Shown here one piece after another: positions 35,262-43,841 of a DNA stretch of 64,000 bases. The stretch comes from Nonlabens sp. Hel1_33_55. GTDB lineage: Bacteria; Bacteroidota; Bacteroidia; Flavobacteriales; Flavobacteriaceae. Position numbers and translations under genes: made by a program. Where the stretch lies: contig NZ_LT627735.1 of assembly GCF_900101765.1 (NCBI RefSeq), positions 1,962,001-2,026,000 of the forward strand, written 5' to 3'. Below the pieces are notes generated by a model. The model did not search any database and was not told the DNA's origin. It saw only the letters and a list, made by a program, of their open reading frames with translations. Each line of letters opens with the position of its first letter. Positions within the stretch are counted from its first letter, which is position 1.

Positions 35262-35624
35262 CTATTCTCTAGTATCTTTTTGAGAATCGTCCTTCTTCAA
35301 TTCCAACTTCTCTGCAAAGTAATCGCAAAAGTCTAGCATAGTATCACGCATCTTTTCATCATTGGTGGCTCGATGATAGGTATCTGCCATGCTTACTAGT
35401 GTTTGATGAAAAAATACCCGCATCTCATCCACAGGCATATCCTTAGTCCATAAATCAATACGGAAGCTTTCTTTCTCTACACTATCCCACATGGAAACCA
35501 TCATGGCTTTAGAAACCGCACTGTCCACGCCACCATCTGGTGCGCTCCACACAATATTTTCTGGAACTCGGTTTTCATCTAGTTCGATTCCTATCTTAAT
35601 TTCTGAACGATTCTTTTTTGCCAT
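35262..35624 (-). CDS. gldC: Gliding motility protein GldC
   Basis: This 120-residue cytosolic protein is recognised as GldC from SEIKIGIELDENRVPENI and VWSAPDGGVDS in the first third, then DLWTKDMPVDEMRVFFHQT and a C-terminal DFCDYFAEKL. GldC supports gliding in Flavobacterium, though its exact role is not settled. The start codon overlaps the gldB stop by 1 bp, so gldB and gldC are co-translated. The C-terminus is low complexity (KKDDSQKDTRE), encoded where the purine-rich strand tract begins. Confidence 0.92.
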   Translation of the reverse strand: MAKKNRSEIKIGIELDENRVPENIVWSAPDGGVDSAVSKAMMVSMWDSVEKESFRIDLWTKDMPVDEMRVFFHQTLVSMADTYHRATNDEKMRDTMLDFCDYFAEKLELKKDDSQKDTRE

Positions 35625-36601
35625 TAGGACCTTGGTTTGTATTTGGATTTATTAAAAATTTCTTCGGCAGGTGTGTTGATGATATCCTGCAGCGTGGCAT
35701 TATTGTTTTCTGCATAGCTAGCGACGATTTGCCATCCTATATATTGAGCAACGCCTCCAGGAGTTTCTTGATCTATTTCTAAATAAAATTTGGAAAATGG
35801 TGCTGGTAGAATGAATCGGGAAAGGAGTTTGGGGTCTGTGCTGTACAGTAATTCCTTATCAATAAAATAACGATAGATCTCTTCTTCATTATCTTCTGCA
35901 AACTGTGCCTTTTCGGTTGCATATCCCATAATTTGGGCGGTACTGGATGAAGGTGCAAAATTTTGCTGGAGGTAATGAAGCTTACCATAGTAGATCATCT
36001 GTTCCATGAACTGACGACTGTTGGTAGGTGGTACAAAAAGCTTTGCATAAGCCAGAGCGACATCTGCTGGGATGCGGTTTCTTTCTAGTGAAACGGACTT
36101 GTACTTATTGACACCTGCATAAAGCTGATGATCTGTTCCTAGATAATTATCAATTCCCAAAATCAAATAATTAGGCGTAGGAACCACTTTCAAATCTGTA
36201 TCTACCTCGCTTAATACAGTAATTATTGGGGTTGGTTCAAATTCAGGAAAATAATATTCCACATGCTTCATGACCAATTCTACATCGCTTTTGATGCTTT
36301 CAAAATCAAACTGAGCATCTGCTACCGCATTTTCCAAAATATTCTGGATCGTATCGCGGCCCTGCATCTTATCTAGCCAGACACTATCGGGAACGTATTG
36401 TGGGAAAAATGCTGGGTATTGGGATTTTAGATTAGCTAGATCAGATGGATCTGCATTTGCAAACTCTTCGTGAAATTTGATCAACTCCACTTGCAATGGG
36501 ATGGATTCAATTTCCTGTTCTTGAGGGTTTGAGGTGTTGCATGATATCATCGCTTTCGCGAAAGCGAGAACCAAAAAAACCGTTTTAATCCTGTTAATCA
36601 T
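35624..36601 (-). CDS. gldB: Gliding motility lipoprotein GldB
   Basis: GldB is a periplasm-facing lipoprotein essential for gliding in Flavobacterium. The 325-residue product has a type II signal peptide with likely lipobox MISC (Cys21), and the dispersed palindrome encodes AFAKA at 13-17. That places a lysine inside the hydrophobic core. The mature part contains GldB-type segments FHEEFANADPSDL, YPAFFPQYVPDSVWL and QYIGWQIVASYAENN. It overlaps gldC by 1 bp and is transcribed divergently from nadE, the neighbour seen in other Flavobacteria. Confidence 0.93.
   Translation of the reverse strand: MINRIKTVFLVLAFAKAMISCNTSNPQEQEIESIPLQVELIKFHEEFANADPSDLANLKSQYPAFFPQYVPDSVWLDKMQGRDTIQNILENAVADAQFDFESIKSDVELVMKHVEYYFPEFEPTPIITVLSEVDTDLKVVPTPNYLILGIDNYLGTDHQLYAGVNKYKSVSLERNRIPADVALAYAKLFVPPTNSRQFMEQMIYYGKLHYLQQNFAPSSSTAQIMGYATEKAQFAEDNEEEIYRYFIDKELLYSTDPKLLSRFILPAPFSKFYLEIDQETPGGVAQYIGWQIVASYAENNNATLQDIINTPAEEIFNKSKYKPRS
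36551..36566. repeat. Dispersed palindrome, copy 12 (signal peptide of gldB)
   Basis: Perfect 16-bp copy read as AFAKA inside the lipoprotein signal peptide. Confidence 0.95.
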
Positions 36602-36625
36602 ACTGAAATACTCAGACTTATGAAA

Positions 36626-36633
36626 TACATTTG
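36626..36633 (+). promoter_or_regulatory. -7 promoter box of nadE
   Basis: A perfect TACATTTG (TAnnTTTG) lies 18 bp before the ATG at 36652. It overlaps a TTG codon at 36631, which argues for the ATG as the true start. Confidence 0.6.
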
Positions 36634-36651
36634 AAAGGCAAAAATACGATT

Positions 36652-37440
36652 ATGCAAACAGAAAAGGTAGCGACAGCAATCGCAAAATGGCTTAAAGATT
36701 ATGCTCTTAACGCAGGTGTTAAGGGTTATGTTGTAGGTGTTAGTGGCGGCATTGATAGTGCGGTTACCTCAACCCTATGTGCCATGACTGGTCTGGATGT
36801 CTTGTGTGTTGAAATGCCTATTCACCAACATGCAGATCATGTTTCTAGAGCGCAAGAGCATATCAATCAACTAAAAGAGCGGTTTTCTAACGTGCGTGAT
36901 GTGCGTAGTGATTTGACTCCTGTTTTTGATACGTTTATCAAGGCTATGCCTGATGGCGGTCTCGATGCAGTAAGAGCGCTGACTGAAGGAAATACACGAG
37001 CGAGACTGCGCATGACGACTCTTTACTTTCACGCTGGGATGAATAGTTTATTAGTGGCTGGTACGGGCAATAAAGTAGAGGACTTTGGCGTTGGGTTCTA
37101 TACGAAGTATGGTGATGGTGGAGTTGACATAAGTCCTATTGCAGATTTGATGAAAAGTGAGGTGTATAAACTAGGTGATCATTTGAAAGTACCTAAAAGC
37201 ATCATGGAAGCAGCACCTAGCGATGGACTCTATGGAGCAGAAAGAACAGATGAGGATCAAATAGGTGCAACTTACGATGAGCTTGAATGGGCGATGAAAC
37301 AGCTTGCTGAAGGTCATTCTGTTGAATCTTTTACAGGGAGAAATAGAGATGTCTTAAACATATATTTTTCCTACAATTCTCGAAATCAGCATAAAATGAA
37401 CCCTATTCCTGTGTGGGAATTCAATGACCGCCTACGATAG
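36652..37440 (+). CDS. nadE: NAD+ synthetase NadE (ammonia-dependent type)
   Basis: This cytosolic enzyme makes the final step of NAD+ synthesis, amidating deamido-NAD+ with ammonia and ATP. The 262-residue product has the PP-loop VGVSGGIDSAV (about 33-43), the family segment GNTRARLRMTTLYF, LVAGTGNKVEDFGVGFYTKYGDGG and the closing VYKLGDHLKVPKSI and APSDGL. No N-terminal nitrilase domain is present, so it should use ammonia rather than glutamine. It is divergent from gldB. Confidence 0.95.
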   Translation: MQTEKVATAIAKWLKDYALNAGVKGYVVGVSGGIDSAVTSTLCAMTGLDVLCVEMPIHQHADHVSRAQEHINQLKERFSNVRDVRSDLTPVFDTFIKAMPDGGLDAVRALTEGNTRARLRMTTLYFHAGMNSLLVAGTGNKVEDFGVGFYTKYGDGGVDISPIADLMKSEVYKLGDHLKVPKSIMEAAPSDGLYGAERTDEDQIGATYDELEWAMKQLAEGHSVESFTGRNRDVLNIYFSYNSRNQHKMNPIPVWEFNDRLR

Positions 37441-37513
37441 TTCGATATCATAAAGTATTCTAAAGTAGGTTTATACCTACGGAAGTTTTTGTAGGAAGTA
37501 TTATTGATGAATT

Positions 37514-37521
37514 TATCTTTG
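37514..37521 (+). promoter_or_regulatory. -7 promoter box of the response regulator gene
   Basis: A perfect TATCTTTG (TAnnTTTG) lies 23 bp before the ATG at 37545. Confidence 0.55.
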
Positions 37522-37544
37522 CAATACCTTTTGAAAAAAATTAA

Positions 37545-38174
37545 ATGAAAATTCTAATAGCTGATCATCATCCTGTTTTCCGTAGAGGATTAAAATGTAT
37601 GTTGAAAGGCGACAAGACATTTGATTTTAAGGGAAAAGTTGAAGATGGAAAATATTTAATCTCTGAAATTGAGAAACAAGAACCAGATGTTCTTATTCTT
37701 GAGATCGATTTACCTAATTCAAATGGTGTAGGTTCTCTTAGACAAATTAGAGACCGGTTTCCAGATCTTAAAGTACTTGTAGTAAGCTGTCATCCAGAAG
37801 AAATTTATGCAGTTTCATCCTTAAAAGCTGGTGCGCGAGGTTTTATCTCTAAAACCCGTACCGTTAAGGAAGTCAAGAATGCCTTGCTTACTATTATTAA
37901 AGGAGAACGATTTATTTCTGAAAACATCAAGAATAAGAAAAGTCCTGATGCAGAAAAACAAGAGATCTTAAAGTTCAAAACATTATCTACGAGAGAAATT
38001 GAAGTTCTAAACCTTCTTTCCAGAGGTAAGCGTAATAAAGAAATTGCTCAGGATCTTTCCATTAATGAAAAAACAGTAAGCACTTACAAAACACGCTTAT
38101 TGAAAAAATTGAATGTGGACAATATTGCAGATCTCATCCATCAATCCCGACTTTTACAGATTACTACCCGATAA
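37545..38174 (+). CDS. NarL/FixJ-type response regulator with Glu at the phosphorylation site
   Basis: This 209-residue transcription factor has a receiver domain (about 1-118) and a LuxR-type helix-turn-helix (about 145-205, LSTREIEVLNLLSRGKRNKEIAQDL). In the receiver, the phosphoacceptor slot holds Glu53 (LILEIDLPNSNG) instead of Asp. The acidic pocket has Asp7 followed by His8, and the conserved Lys103 is present (GFISK). An Asp-to-Glu change usually mimics or blocks phosphorylation, so it may be constitutively active or use another signal. No sensor kinase gene lies nearby. Its targets are unknown. Confidence 0.9.
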   Translation: MKILIADHHPVFRRGLKCMLKGDKTFDFKGKVEDGKYLISEIEKQEPDVLILEIDLPNSNGVGSLRQIRDRFPDLKVLVVSCHPEEIYAVSSLKAGARGFISKTRTVKEVKNALLTIIKGERFISENIKNKKSPDAEKQEILKFKTLSTREIEVLNLLSRGKRNKEIAQDLSINEKTVSTYKTRLLKKLNVDNIADLIHQSRLLQITTR

Positions 38175-38175
38175 T

Positions 38176-40137
38176 TTAAATTACCCTATTTAATCTTTTT
38201 CCTAAGTGTTGATTTAATTTATTGTAATCGATAACTGAGGTTAATGCTTCTACATTATCTTCTTCTACAGAAGATTTGAGGTCTGTGTACAATGCTTTTA
38301 CCTTTTCGGCAATCATCAATCTACGAAAGTTGAGAATCGTATCTGTCACGTAAGTAGCAACCGTGTCGTCTTTTTGCTTGACAAATATTTGCTTCTCTTC
38401 CCATCTACTTAACTGGTATCGATCCTCATCCATAATCAAATCTGCAATAAGCTGCGCTTCCTGATCTTCTAATTCTGACATCACCGTATTGACATCAATC
38501 TTGCCTTGCATTAGAAAAATATCAATCAATTTGGGATATAAGTTCTTGAAATAAGCATTAGAAAATTCCACCTCATCTTCTTGAAGATCTAAGAATATCT
38601 TCTCATAAACTGGTTTGCTTTCTTTTTTCTTGATTACCTCAATCATGTTGCCGTCTGGCTCCTGAATATATTCTTCAATGAATTCTTCATCCCTCTCGCC
38701 GTAAAGAAGTAGAATCCTAATAATATTTCGTTCCAGCACTTCTCTCCTATCTATTACACTTGCTGCTGGTGCATTTGGAACCTTTTGCATTGTTTGAGAT
38801 TCCTGCTCGCGACGATTCTTTTTTCTAGTCTCGTTGACCTCAGCGTTTCGCATTTGAGCCAAGGTTGAGAACAATACGTCCTCGCCTATATCCAGAATGG
38901 CCGCACTTTCTTGAACGTAGACTTCACGTGAGATCTCATCTGGAATCTTAGATATACTTTGCACGATCTCTCTTATCATTCCTGCTTTCTTGATAGGATC
39001 TCCAGCAGCCTCATCTTTCAACAATCCTGATTTGAATCTGATGAAGTCAACCGCATGATCTTTCAGGAAAGTTCTGATTTCAGATTCCGTGTGGGATTTT
39101 GCAAAACTGTCTGGATCTTCACCTTCTGGAAAGGTACAGACGCGTACATTCATTCCTGCTTCAAGAATCAAGTCGATACCACGAATAGCAGCTCGCAAAC
39201 CTGCGGCATCGCCATCGTAAAGAACCGTGATGTTTTTAGTCAGCCTACTAATCAGTCTTATTTGCTCTGTTGTCAATGCCGTTCCTGAACTGGAAACTAC
39301 ATTTTGGATTCCTGCCTGATACAGCTGTATCACATCTGTGTAACCTTCAACTAGGTAACACAAATCCTCTTTGGCCATTGCCTGTTTTGCCTCATAAATA
39401 CCGTAGAGGACTTTAGACTTATCGTAGATCTCGCTCTGTGGTGAGTTGAGGTATTTTGCAGCCTTTTTGGAACTATCCAATATTCTACCTCCAAAGCCCA
39501 GAACTCTTCCTGACATGCTACGTATAGGGAACATCACACGACCTTTGAATCGGTCAAACTGCTTGTCGTCCTTTATAATGGTAAGTCCGGTTTTTTCTAG
39601 AAAATCCAGTTTGTATCCAGCCTTGACAGCAGCATTAGTAAAAGCATCCCATTGATCTGGTGAGTAACCCAATTCAAAGTATTTAATGGTCTCATCGCTG
39701 AAACCACGCTCTTTAAAATAGCTATAACCTATCGCTCGGCCTTCTTCAGTTTTGAGCTGTCCCGCAAACCATTCTGCTGCAAATTTTGAAACCAGAAACA
39801 TGGATTCCTTCTCGTCCTGCATCTGTTTTTGCTCATCGGTTTGCTCGGTTTCTTCTACTTCTATTCCGTATTTGTTGGCTAGGTATTTAATGGCTTCTGG
39901 GAACGTGAAATGTTCATGTTCCATAATGAACGTGACCGCATTACCACCTTTTCCTGAGGAGAAATCCTTCCAGATTTGCTTCACCGGCGACACCATAAAA
40001 CTAGGCGTGCGCTCATCAGAAAACGGACTCAAACCCTTAAAGTTGGAACCTGACTTTTTTAACTGCACAAAATCACCGATCACCTCTTCTACTCGAGCGG
40101 CGTCAAAAACGGCATCAACGGTGGTACGTGCGATCAT
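38176..40137 (-). CDS. dnaG: DNA primase DnaG lacking zinc ligands
   Basis: This 653-residue primase makes RNA primers at the replication fork. The TOPRIM core is intact, with VEGYTDVIQLYQAG and LYDGDAAGLRAA. The N-terminal zinc-ribbon region keeps its frame (LKKSGSNFKGLSPF...SFMVSPVKQIWKDFSSGKGGN), but the usual Cys/His ligands are replaced by Ser37, Ser40, Asp58 and Ser61. My recollection is that other Flavobacteriia also lack them. The C-terminal helicase-interaction region (about 450-653) is present. It ends just beside the response regulator gene (convergent, 1 bp apart). Confidence 0.95.
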   Translation of the reverse strand: MIARTTVDAVFDAARVEEVIGDFVQLKKSGSNFKGLSPFSDERTPSFMVSPVKQIWKDFSSGKGGNAVTFIMEHEHFTFPEAIKYLANKYGIEVEETEQTDEQKQMQDEKESMFLVSKFAAEWFAGQLKTEEGRAIGYSYFKERGFSDETIKYFELGYSPDQWDAFTNAAVKAGYKLDFLEKTGLTIIKDDKQFDRFKGRVMFPIRSMSGRVLGFGGRILDSSKKAAKYLNSPQSEIYDKSKVLYGIYEAKQAMAKEDLCYLVEGYTDVIQLYQAGIQNVVSSSGTALTTEQIRLISRLTKNITVLYDGDAAGLRAAIRGIDLILEAGMNVRVCTFPEGEDPDSFAKSHTESEIRTFLKDHAVDFIRFKSGLLKDEAAGDPIKKAGMIREIVQSISKIPDEISREVYVQESAAILDIGEDVLFSTLAQMRNAEVNETRKKNRREQESQTMQKVPNAPAASVIDRREVLERNIIRILLLYGERDEEFIEEYIQEPDGNMIEVIKKKESKPVYEKIFLDLQEDEVEFSNAYFKNLYPKLIDIFLMQGKIDVNTVMSELEDQEAQLIADLIMDEDRYQLSRWEEKQIFVKQKDDTVATYVTDTILNFRRLMIAEKVKALYTDLKSSVEEDNVEALTSVIDYNKLNQHLGKRLNRVI

Positions 40138-40229
40138 GGATTGTAGGGATGAGGTATTAGGAATGAGGCATTAGATTAGACAACTCCCATTTACCATTCA
40201 AAAATAGGAAAAATGATGGTGATGAGTTC

Positions 40230-40245
40230 GCTTTCGCGAAAGCGA
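40230..40245. repeat. Dispersed palindrome, copy 13 (intergenic, longest symmetry)
   Basis: Perfect 16-bp core within an uninterrupted 30-bp palindrome (40223-40252, outer bases ATGAGTT/AACTCAT). It lies between dnaG and the barrel gene. Confidence 0.95.
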
Positions 40246-40275
40246 ACTCATGACAAAATCAGATGCTACTTAAGG

Positions 40276-41049
40276 TTATCTAAATCTAAAACCGATGCTC
40301 ACTTGTCTTTGATCGATAGGAGAATTTTTGAAGATACTATTAAGTCCGTATTTGAAGAATATCTGAAAATCCCCAAGGCCAGCATAGGCACTTAATCCAT
40401 AGACAAAATCTTCGGTCTCAAAGTCATTGTAGAGTCTGTTAGTCACATCACGGCCTTCACGCTCGTATTTTATCATTTGGCTAGTCGTTCCATTGACGCC
40501 TAAATAGCCACCTATTCCCACCACAAAACTATCATCATAATCGATCCTACTTATATCATCTTTATAGATTTTGCGTTTTCCACGACCTATTTCTAAATGC
40601 AAAGGTGCAATAAGGGTGAACTGCTCAAATTTTGACTTATCTACATTAAATCCTAAAGGTTCCAAGGTAGTCACATCATTATTTGTGACAAATTGACGAT
40701 TGCCATTGATACGCAAGGTTTGCCATTGTAAGGCTAGCCCATAGTTAAATCGAATCAAATCGTCACTTTTTGATGGTTGGGTAGAAAATTCCAATCCCAA
40801 TTCCCAGATTCCAGAACCCCAGAAGCGGTAATCTTCACCTATCCCATTTTCATCGCCTAGCGCTTGATTCCAACCTATCCCAAAAACTCCATGAACTTCA
40901 GTGCGCACTTCTCTTGTCGTACGGGTTGTATCAATCCTGTCCAAGAAGTTAAGTGATGCCTCTTCTTGAGGTTGCTTTTCATTATCCTGTGCCTGTACGA
41001 TATGTCCGGCGGCGAGCAACAAAAAGCCAACAAGTAGTATTTTTTTCAT
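40276..41049 (-). CDS. Outer-membrane barrel protein, paralogue A
   Basis: This 257-residue exported protein has a signal peptide (MKKILLVGFLLLAAGHIVQAQ). The mature part has barrel strands including GVFGIGWNQALG, IWELGLEFST and SFVVGIGGYLGVNG, and ends with QRQVSIGFRFR. It shares its C-terminal half with the 378-residue gene at 41130-42266 (TLIAPLHLEIGRGKRKIYKDD against LVFPVHFEFSGTDRKEYEDG, then FVYGLSAYAGLGDFQIFFKYGL against LVYGLDAYFGKGDLVLFGRMGL). The two are therefore tandem paralogues. The ATG at 41049 starts the signal peptide; upstream bases in frame are not coding-like. Confidence 0.8.
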   Translation of the reverse strand: MKKILLVGFLLLAAGHIVQAQDNEKQPQEEASLNFLDRIDTTRTTREVRTEVHGVFGIGWNQALGDENGIGEDYRFWGSGIWELGLEFSTQPSKSDDLIRFNYGLALQWQTLRINGNRQFVTNNDVTTLEPLGFNVDKSKFEQFTLIAPLHLEIGRGKRKIYKDDISRIDYDDSFVVGIGGYLGVNGTTSQMIKYEREGRDVTNRLYNDFETEDFVYGLSAYAGLGDFQIFFKYGLNSIFKNSPIDQRQVSIGFRFR

Positions 41050-41129
41050 GGTTGTTATTTTACATAAATATAAAGACAATCCTTGTAACCTATTGCTACA
41101 AAGACTGTCTTAAGGCTAATTCAAAAAGG

Positions 41130-42266
41130 CTACTGAAACCTTATCCCAAAAGCGACATACTGGCCATCCACAGAGCCGGACTTGAAAATATCATTGAGTC
41201 CCATTCTTCCAAATAGTACGAGATCTCCTTTACCAAAATATGCATCGAGACCATATACTAATGCATTAGTATCAAATGCATTCACATTGGTTTGCTTGAC
41301 ATCTTGACCGTCAAGTTCATATTTATATTTTAACCTTGAACTTAAATTAAACCCAGCATAACCACCAATACCAAACTTGAATTTGTCGTAATCGTTGTAT
41401 CGCACTCGACCGTCTTCATACTCCTTGCGATCTGTTCCACTAAATTCAAAATGAACTGGAAAAACTAATTGATCCTGACGGAATTTTGCTTTATCAAAAT
41501 CAAAATTGAGTCTCTCTATTTGAGTGTTATTGGGATCTGAAATCGTGAAGGCACGATTACCATTCAATTCTGTACCTTGAGTTTGATATTCAATACCATA
41601 TTTGAACCTAATTGTCTGACTTTTATTCAGAGCTGTTTTCCAGTTTACTCCGATTGAGAAATATTCATTTTTTCCATAACTAAAATCATCTATAGCTAAA
41701 TTGTCACCATTAATAAAATTATAACCGAATCCTAATGTTAGGCCTGATGTTGTCGAAATATTCTTACGATACTTATCAGATCCTACTGATGTAACACCGG
41801 GTGTTCCAAAAAGTTTTAAGGTTGTACCTGATCTTTTATTATCAAATGACGAGCCATTTATCTCGACAAAAGCAATTTCAGAATCTACCATAGCATCGTA
41901 TGCAGATATTTTTTGAGCGTATAGCTCTGCGGTAAATTCCTTATCCTTTTTTGACATTTCAACAGTGTAATTTTCAAGCTTTCCAATCCTCTCGTTTATG
42001 TCTTTTATTTCCTTTGCTAGTTGTGTTCTTTGATCAGATTCGTAACGCTGTTTATCCAATAATAAATACTTGATACGATTGTTTTTCCTTTCGAGAAGTT
42101 CTAAATATATTTTTTCAGATTCGTATCTAGCGGTACGAATTTCTCCATTAATAGTGTCGACCACAGTAAAGGAAAAAGGCTGTTCCTTTTCCTCTTTTTG
42201 CGCCCAACCTGCAAATGTGCCTGCAAGCATTAAAATGATAGTAATAAAGTGTAGTTGCTTTTTCAT
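41130..42266 (-). CDS. Outer-membrane barrel protein, paralogue B, with coiled-coil segment
   Basis: This 378-residue exported protein has a signal peptide (MKKQLHFITIILMLAGTFAGWAQ). A helical, Lys/Glu-rich region (about 50-105, KQRYESDQRTQLAKEIKDINERI) is absent from paralogue A. The C-terminal barrel (about 150-378) matches paralogue A. It lies 78 bp after the anti-sigma gene, so it may be the outer-membrane target of that sigma factor. The function is unknown. Confidence 0.78.
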   Translation of the reverse strand: MKKQLHFITIILMLAGTFAGWAQKEEKEQPFSFTVVDTINGEIRTARYESEKIYLELLERKNNRIKYLLLDKQRYESDQRTQLAKEIKDINERIGKLENYTVEMSKKDKEFTAELYAQKISAYDAMVDSEIAFVEINGSSFDNKRSGTTLKLFGTPGVTSVGSDKYRKNISTTSGLTLGFGYNFINGDNLAIDDFSYGKNEYFSIGVNWKTALNKSQTIRFKYGIEYQTQGTELNGNRAFTISDPNNTQIERLNFDFDKAKFRQDQLVFPVHFEFSGTDRKEYEDGRVRYNDYDKFKFGIGGYAGFNLSSRLKYKYELDGQDVKQTNVNAFDTNALVYGLDAYFGKGDLVLFGRMGLNDIFKSGSVDGQYVAFGIRFQ

Positions 42267-42343
42267 GATTGTTGAGTTTAAAGTGAGTAATTCCTGTCTG
42301 CTAGTTTTAAAGCAGATTTTTTATAGTTTGATGTTTGTTTGAT

Positions 42344-43108
42344 TTACTGGTTCCTATCAATAAGCGCGACGGCTTCTCGTTTTAATCTACCTAGACCATC
42401 GAGCAGTGTATTTTCAAATAAATTGCGTTTTTGATCTTCCAGATCCCATTCGGTTTCCCGTAATAGTTTTTGTGGATCAATGGATGGTTTACCATTTGAA
42501 GCGACACCTGTATTGATTTGGCTTTTGGAACCTATCCTTTTGAGTGCATCGTTGAGTAAGCGATCTGCCTCACTTATAGGTGCGGTCATTTGCATTTCCA
42601 CTGCAGTAGTTTCTTTGTTTGCAATGACGTCTTGTATCACCAGATTTCCTTCTTTTTGTTTTTCAACGGTTTCAAAGGCAATGTCATTTTTCACACTGGC
42701 TTTCCCGACTTCTTTCACAACTGGAGTTTGTCGCTTCTCTTTAACCCTGGATCCTTGCGATTCCTTCTGGATATCTGAAGAAACAATTGCTTCCCTATCA
42801 CTATCGTTCAAATCAGATGAAATTTCTATTTCCTCATCTTTATTTCCATTAGATGCATCTTCAATTGTATTGCTTTCTTCAATGACTAATACATTATCCA
42901 CAGGCTGGGAAGTTTGAAAAGCAAAAAACGCTGGCGCGGCAATCCATCCCAAAATCAAAACTGCTGCAATGCCACTTAACCAAAGAATTACTGGTTTCTT
43001 ACTTTTCTTCTCGCCGGTATCCAATCGCTGGGAAAGTCGTTCCCAAGAATCTGCGCTGGGCTGAATCTCGCGATCTTCAAATTTGTCCTTTATATTATTA
43101 AGCTTCAT
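42344..43108 (-). CDS. Anti-sigma-factor-like membrane protein
   Basis: This 254-residue protein has an N-terminal cytosolic domain (about 1-38, FEDREIQPSADSWERLSQRLD), one transmembrane helix (about 41-62, ILWLSGIAAVLILGWIAAPAF) and a long Asn/Asp/Glu-rich extracytoplasmic tail that ends in a helix. Its start lies 11 bp inside the ECF sigma factor gene, the usual layout of a sigma and its anti-sigma. No ZAS-type His-Cys motif is seen, and the Bacteroidota FecR domain is absent. The anti-sigma role is inferred from topology and position. Confidence 0.72.
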   Translation of the reverse strand: MKLNNIKDKFEDREIQPSADSWERLSQRLDTGEKKSKKPVILWLSGIAAVLILGWIAAPAFFAFQTSQPVDNVLVIEESNTIEDASNGNKDEEIEISSDLNDSDREAIVSSDIQKESQGSRVKEKRQTPVVKEVGKASVKNDIAFETVEKQKEGNLVIQDVIANKETTAVEMQMTAPISEADRLLNDALKRIGSKSQINTGVASNGKPSIDPQKLLRETEWDLEDQKRNLFENTLLDGLGRLKREAVALIDRNQ

Positions 43109-43661
43109 AGCGCTTCTTTTTTATCTCGTTAATTTCTTCCTGCAACATCAATCGTGCTTTTCTAAATTGGGATTTACTAGTATTCTCGCTTATGTCCAGC
43201 ATCAAAGCAATTTCCTTGTGTTTCAATCCGTCGATGGCAAACATCACAAAAACACTTTTGTAACCATCTGGCAACCTATCAATACACTGCTGGATTTGAT
43301 CCAGCGGCAAATCGTCACCTTCTTCTTCCTGCTCGTCTTCAAATCGCTCTTCGTCAATCTCGCTACTCCATTTGAATGGGTCTTTTTTACGTAACGTATT
43401 TAAACACTCGCGTATCATAATCCTGCGCACCCAACCTTCAAAACTCCCTTCATGATTAAACGTTTCCAGCTTTGTAAACACCTTGAAAAAACCATTGAGC
43501 ATAATTTCTTCAGCACTTTCAATAGGTGATATATATTGTCTACAAACGCTCAACATTTTCCCAGCGTGCTTATCATAAAGCCGGCGTTGTGCCTTACGGT
43601 CACCTTGCGCAGCTTTCTCGATCAGCTTTTTCTCGTTGGTATAAAGTTGGATCACTTTCAC
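43098..43661 (-). CDS. ECF RNA polymerase sigma factor
   Basis: This 187-residue extracytoplasmic-function sigma factor has region 2 (about 10-85) with KAQRRLYDKHAGKMLSVCRQY and FEGWVRRIMIRECLNTL, an acidic linker (RFEDEQEEEGDD), and region 4 (about 120-178) with LPDGYKSVFVMFAIDGLKHKEIALML. The start is GTG at 43661 or 43655. The anti-sigma-like membrane protein overlaps its end, and two barrel proteins follow, which suggests a cell-envelope stress regulon. Confidence 0.9.
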   Translation of the reverse strand: MKVIQLYTNEKKLIEKAAQGDRKAQRRLYDKHAGKMLSVCRQYISPIESAEEIMLNGFFKVFTKLETFNHEGSFEGWVRRIMIRECLNTLRKKDPFKWSSEIDEERFEDEQEEEGDDLPLDQIQQCIDRLPDGYKSVFVMFAIDGLKHKEIALMLDISENTSKSQFRKARLMLQEEINEIKKKRYEA

Positions 43662-43820
43662 GTTTTGGTTGCTTTCTACTTACATAGACACAACACTTTT
43701 TAAATGGTTGCCTGAGTTTTTAAAAAAGTTTTGGAAACTTAGTTCGATTCAAATTACGCCAAAAAAAATGCTCCCTAAAATGAGAGCATCTATCTTGTTT
43801 ATGGAGATGTTTGATGATAT

Positions 43821-43836
43821 CGCTTTCGCGAAAGCG
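43821..43836. repeat. Dispersed palindrome, copy 14 (intergenic)
   Basis: Perfect 16-bp copy between the sigma factor gene and era. Confidence 0.95.
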
Positions 43837-43841
43837 AACTT

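Noticed and set aside
35064..35336. 90-codon plus-strand frame
   Set aside because: It overlaps the end of gldC on the other strand and is driven by the pyrimidine-rich tract.
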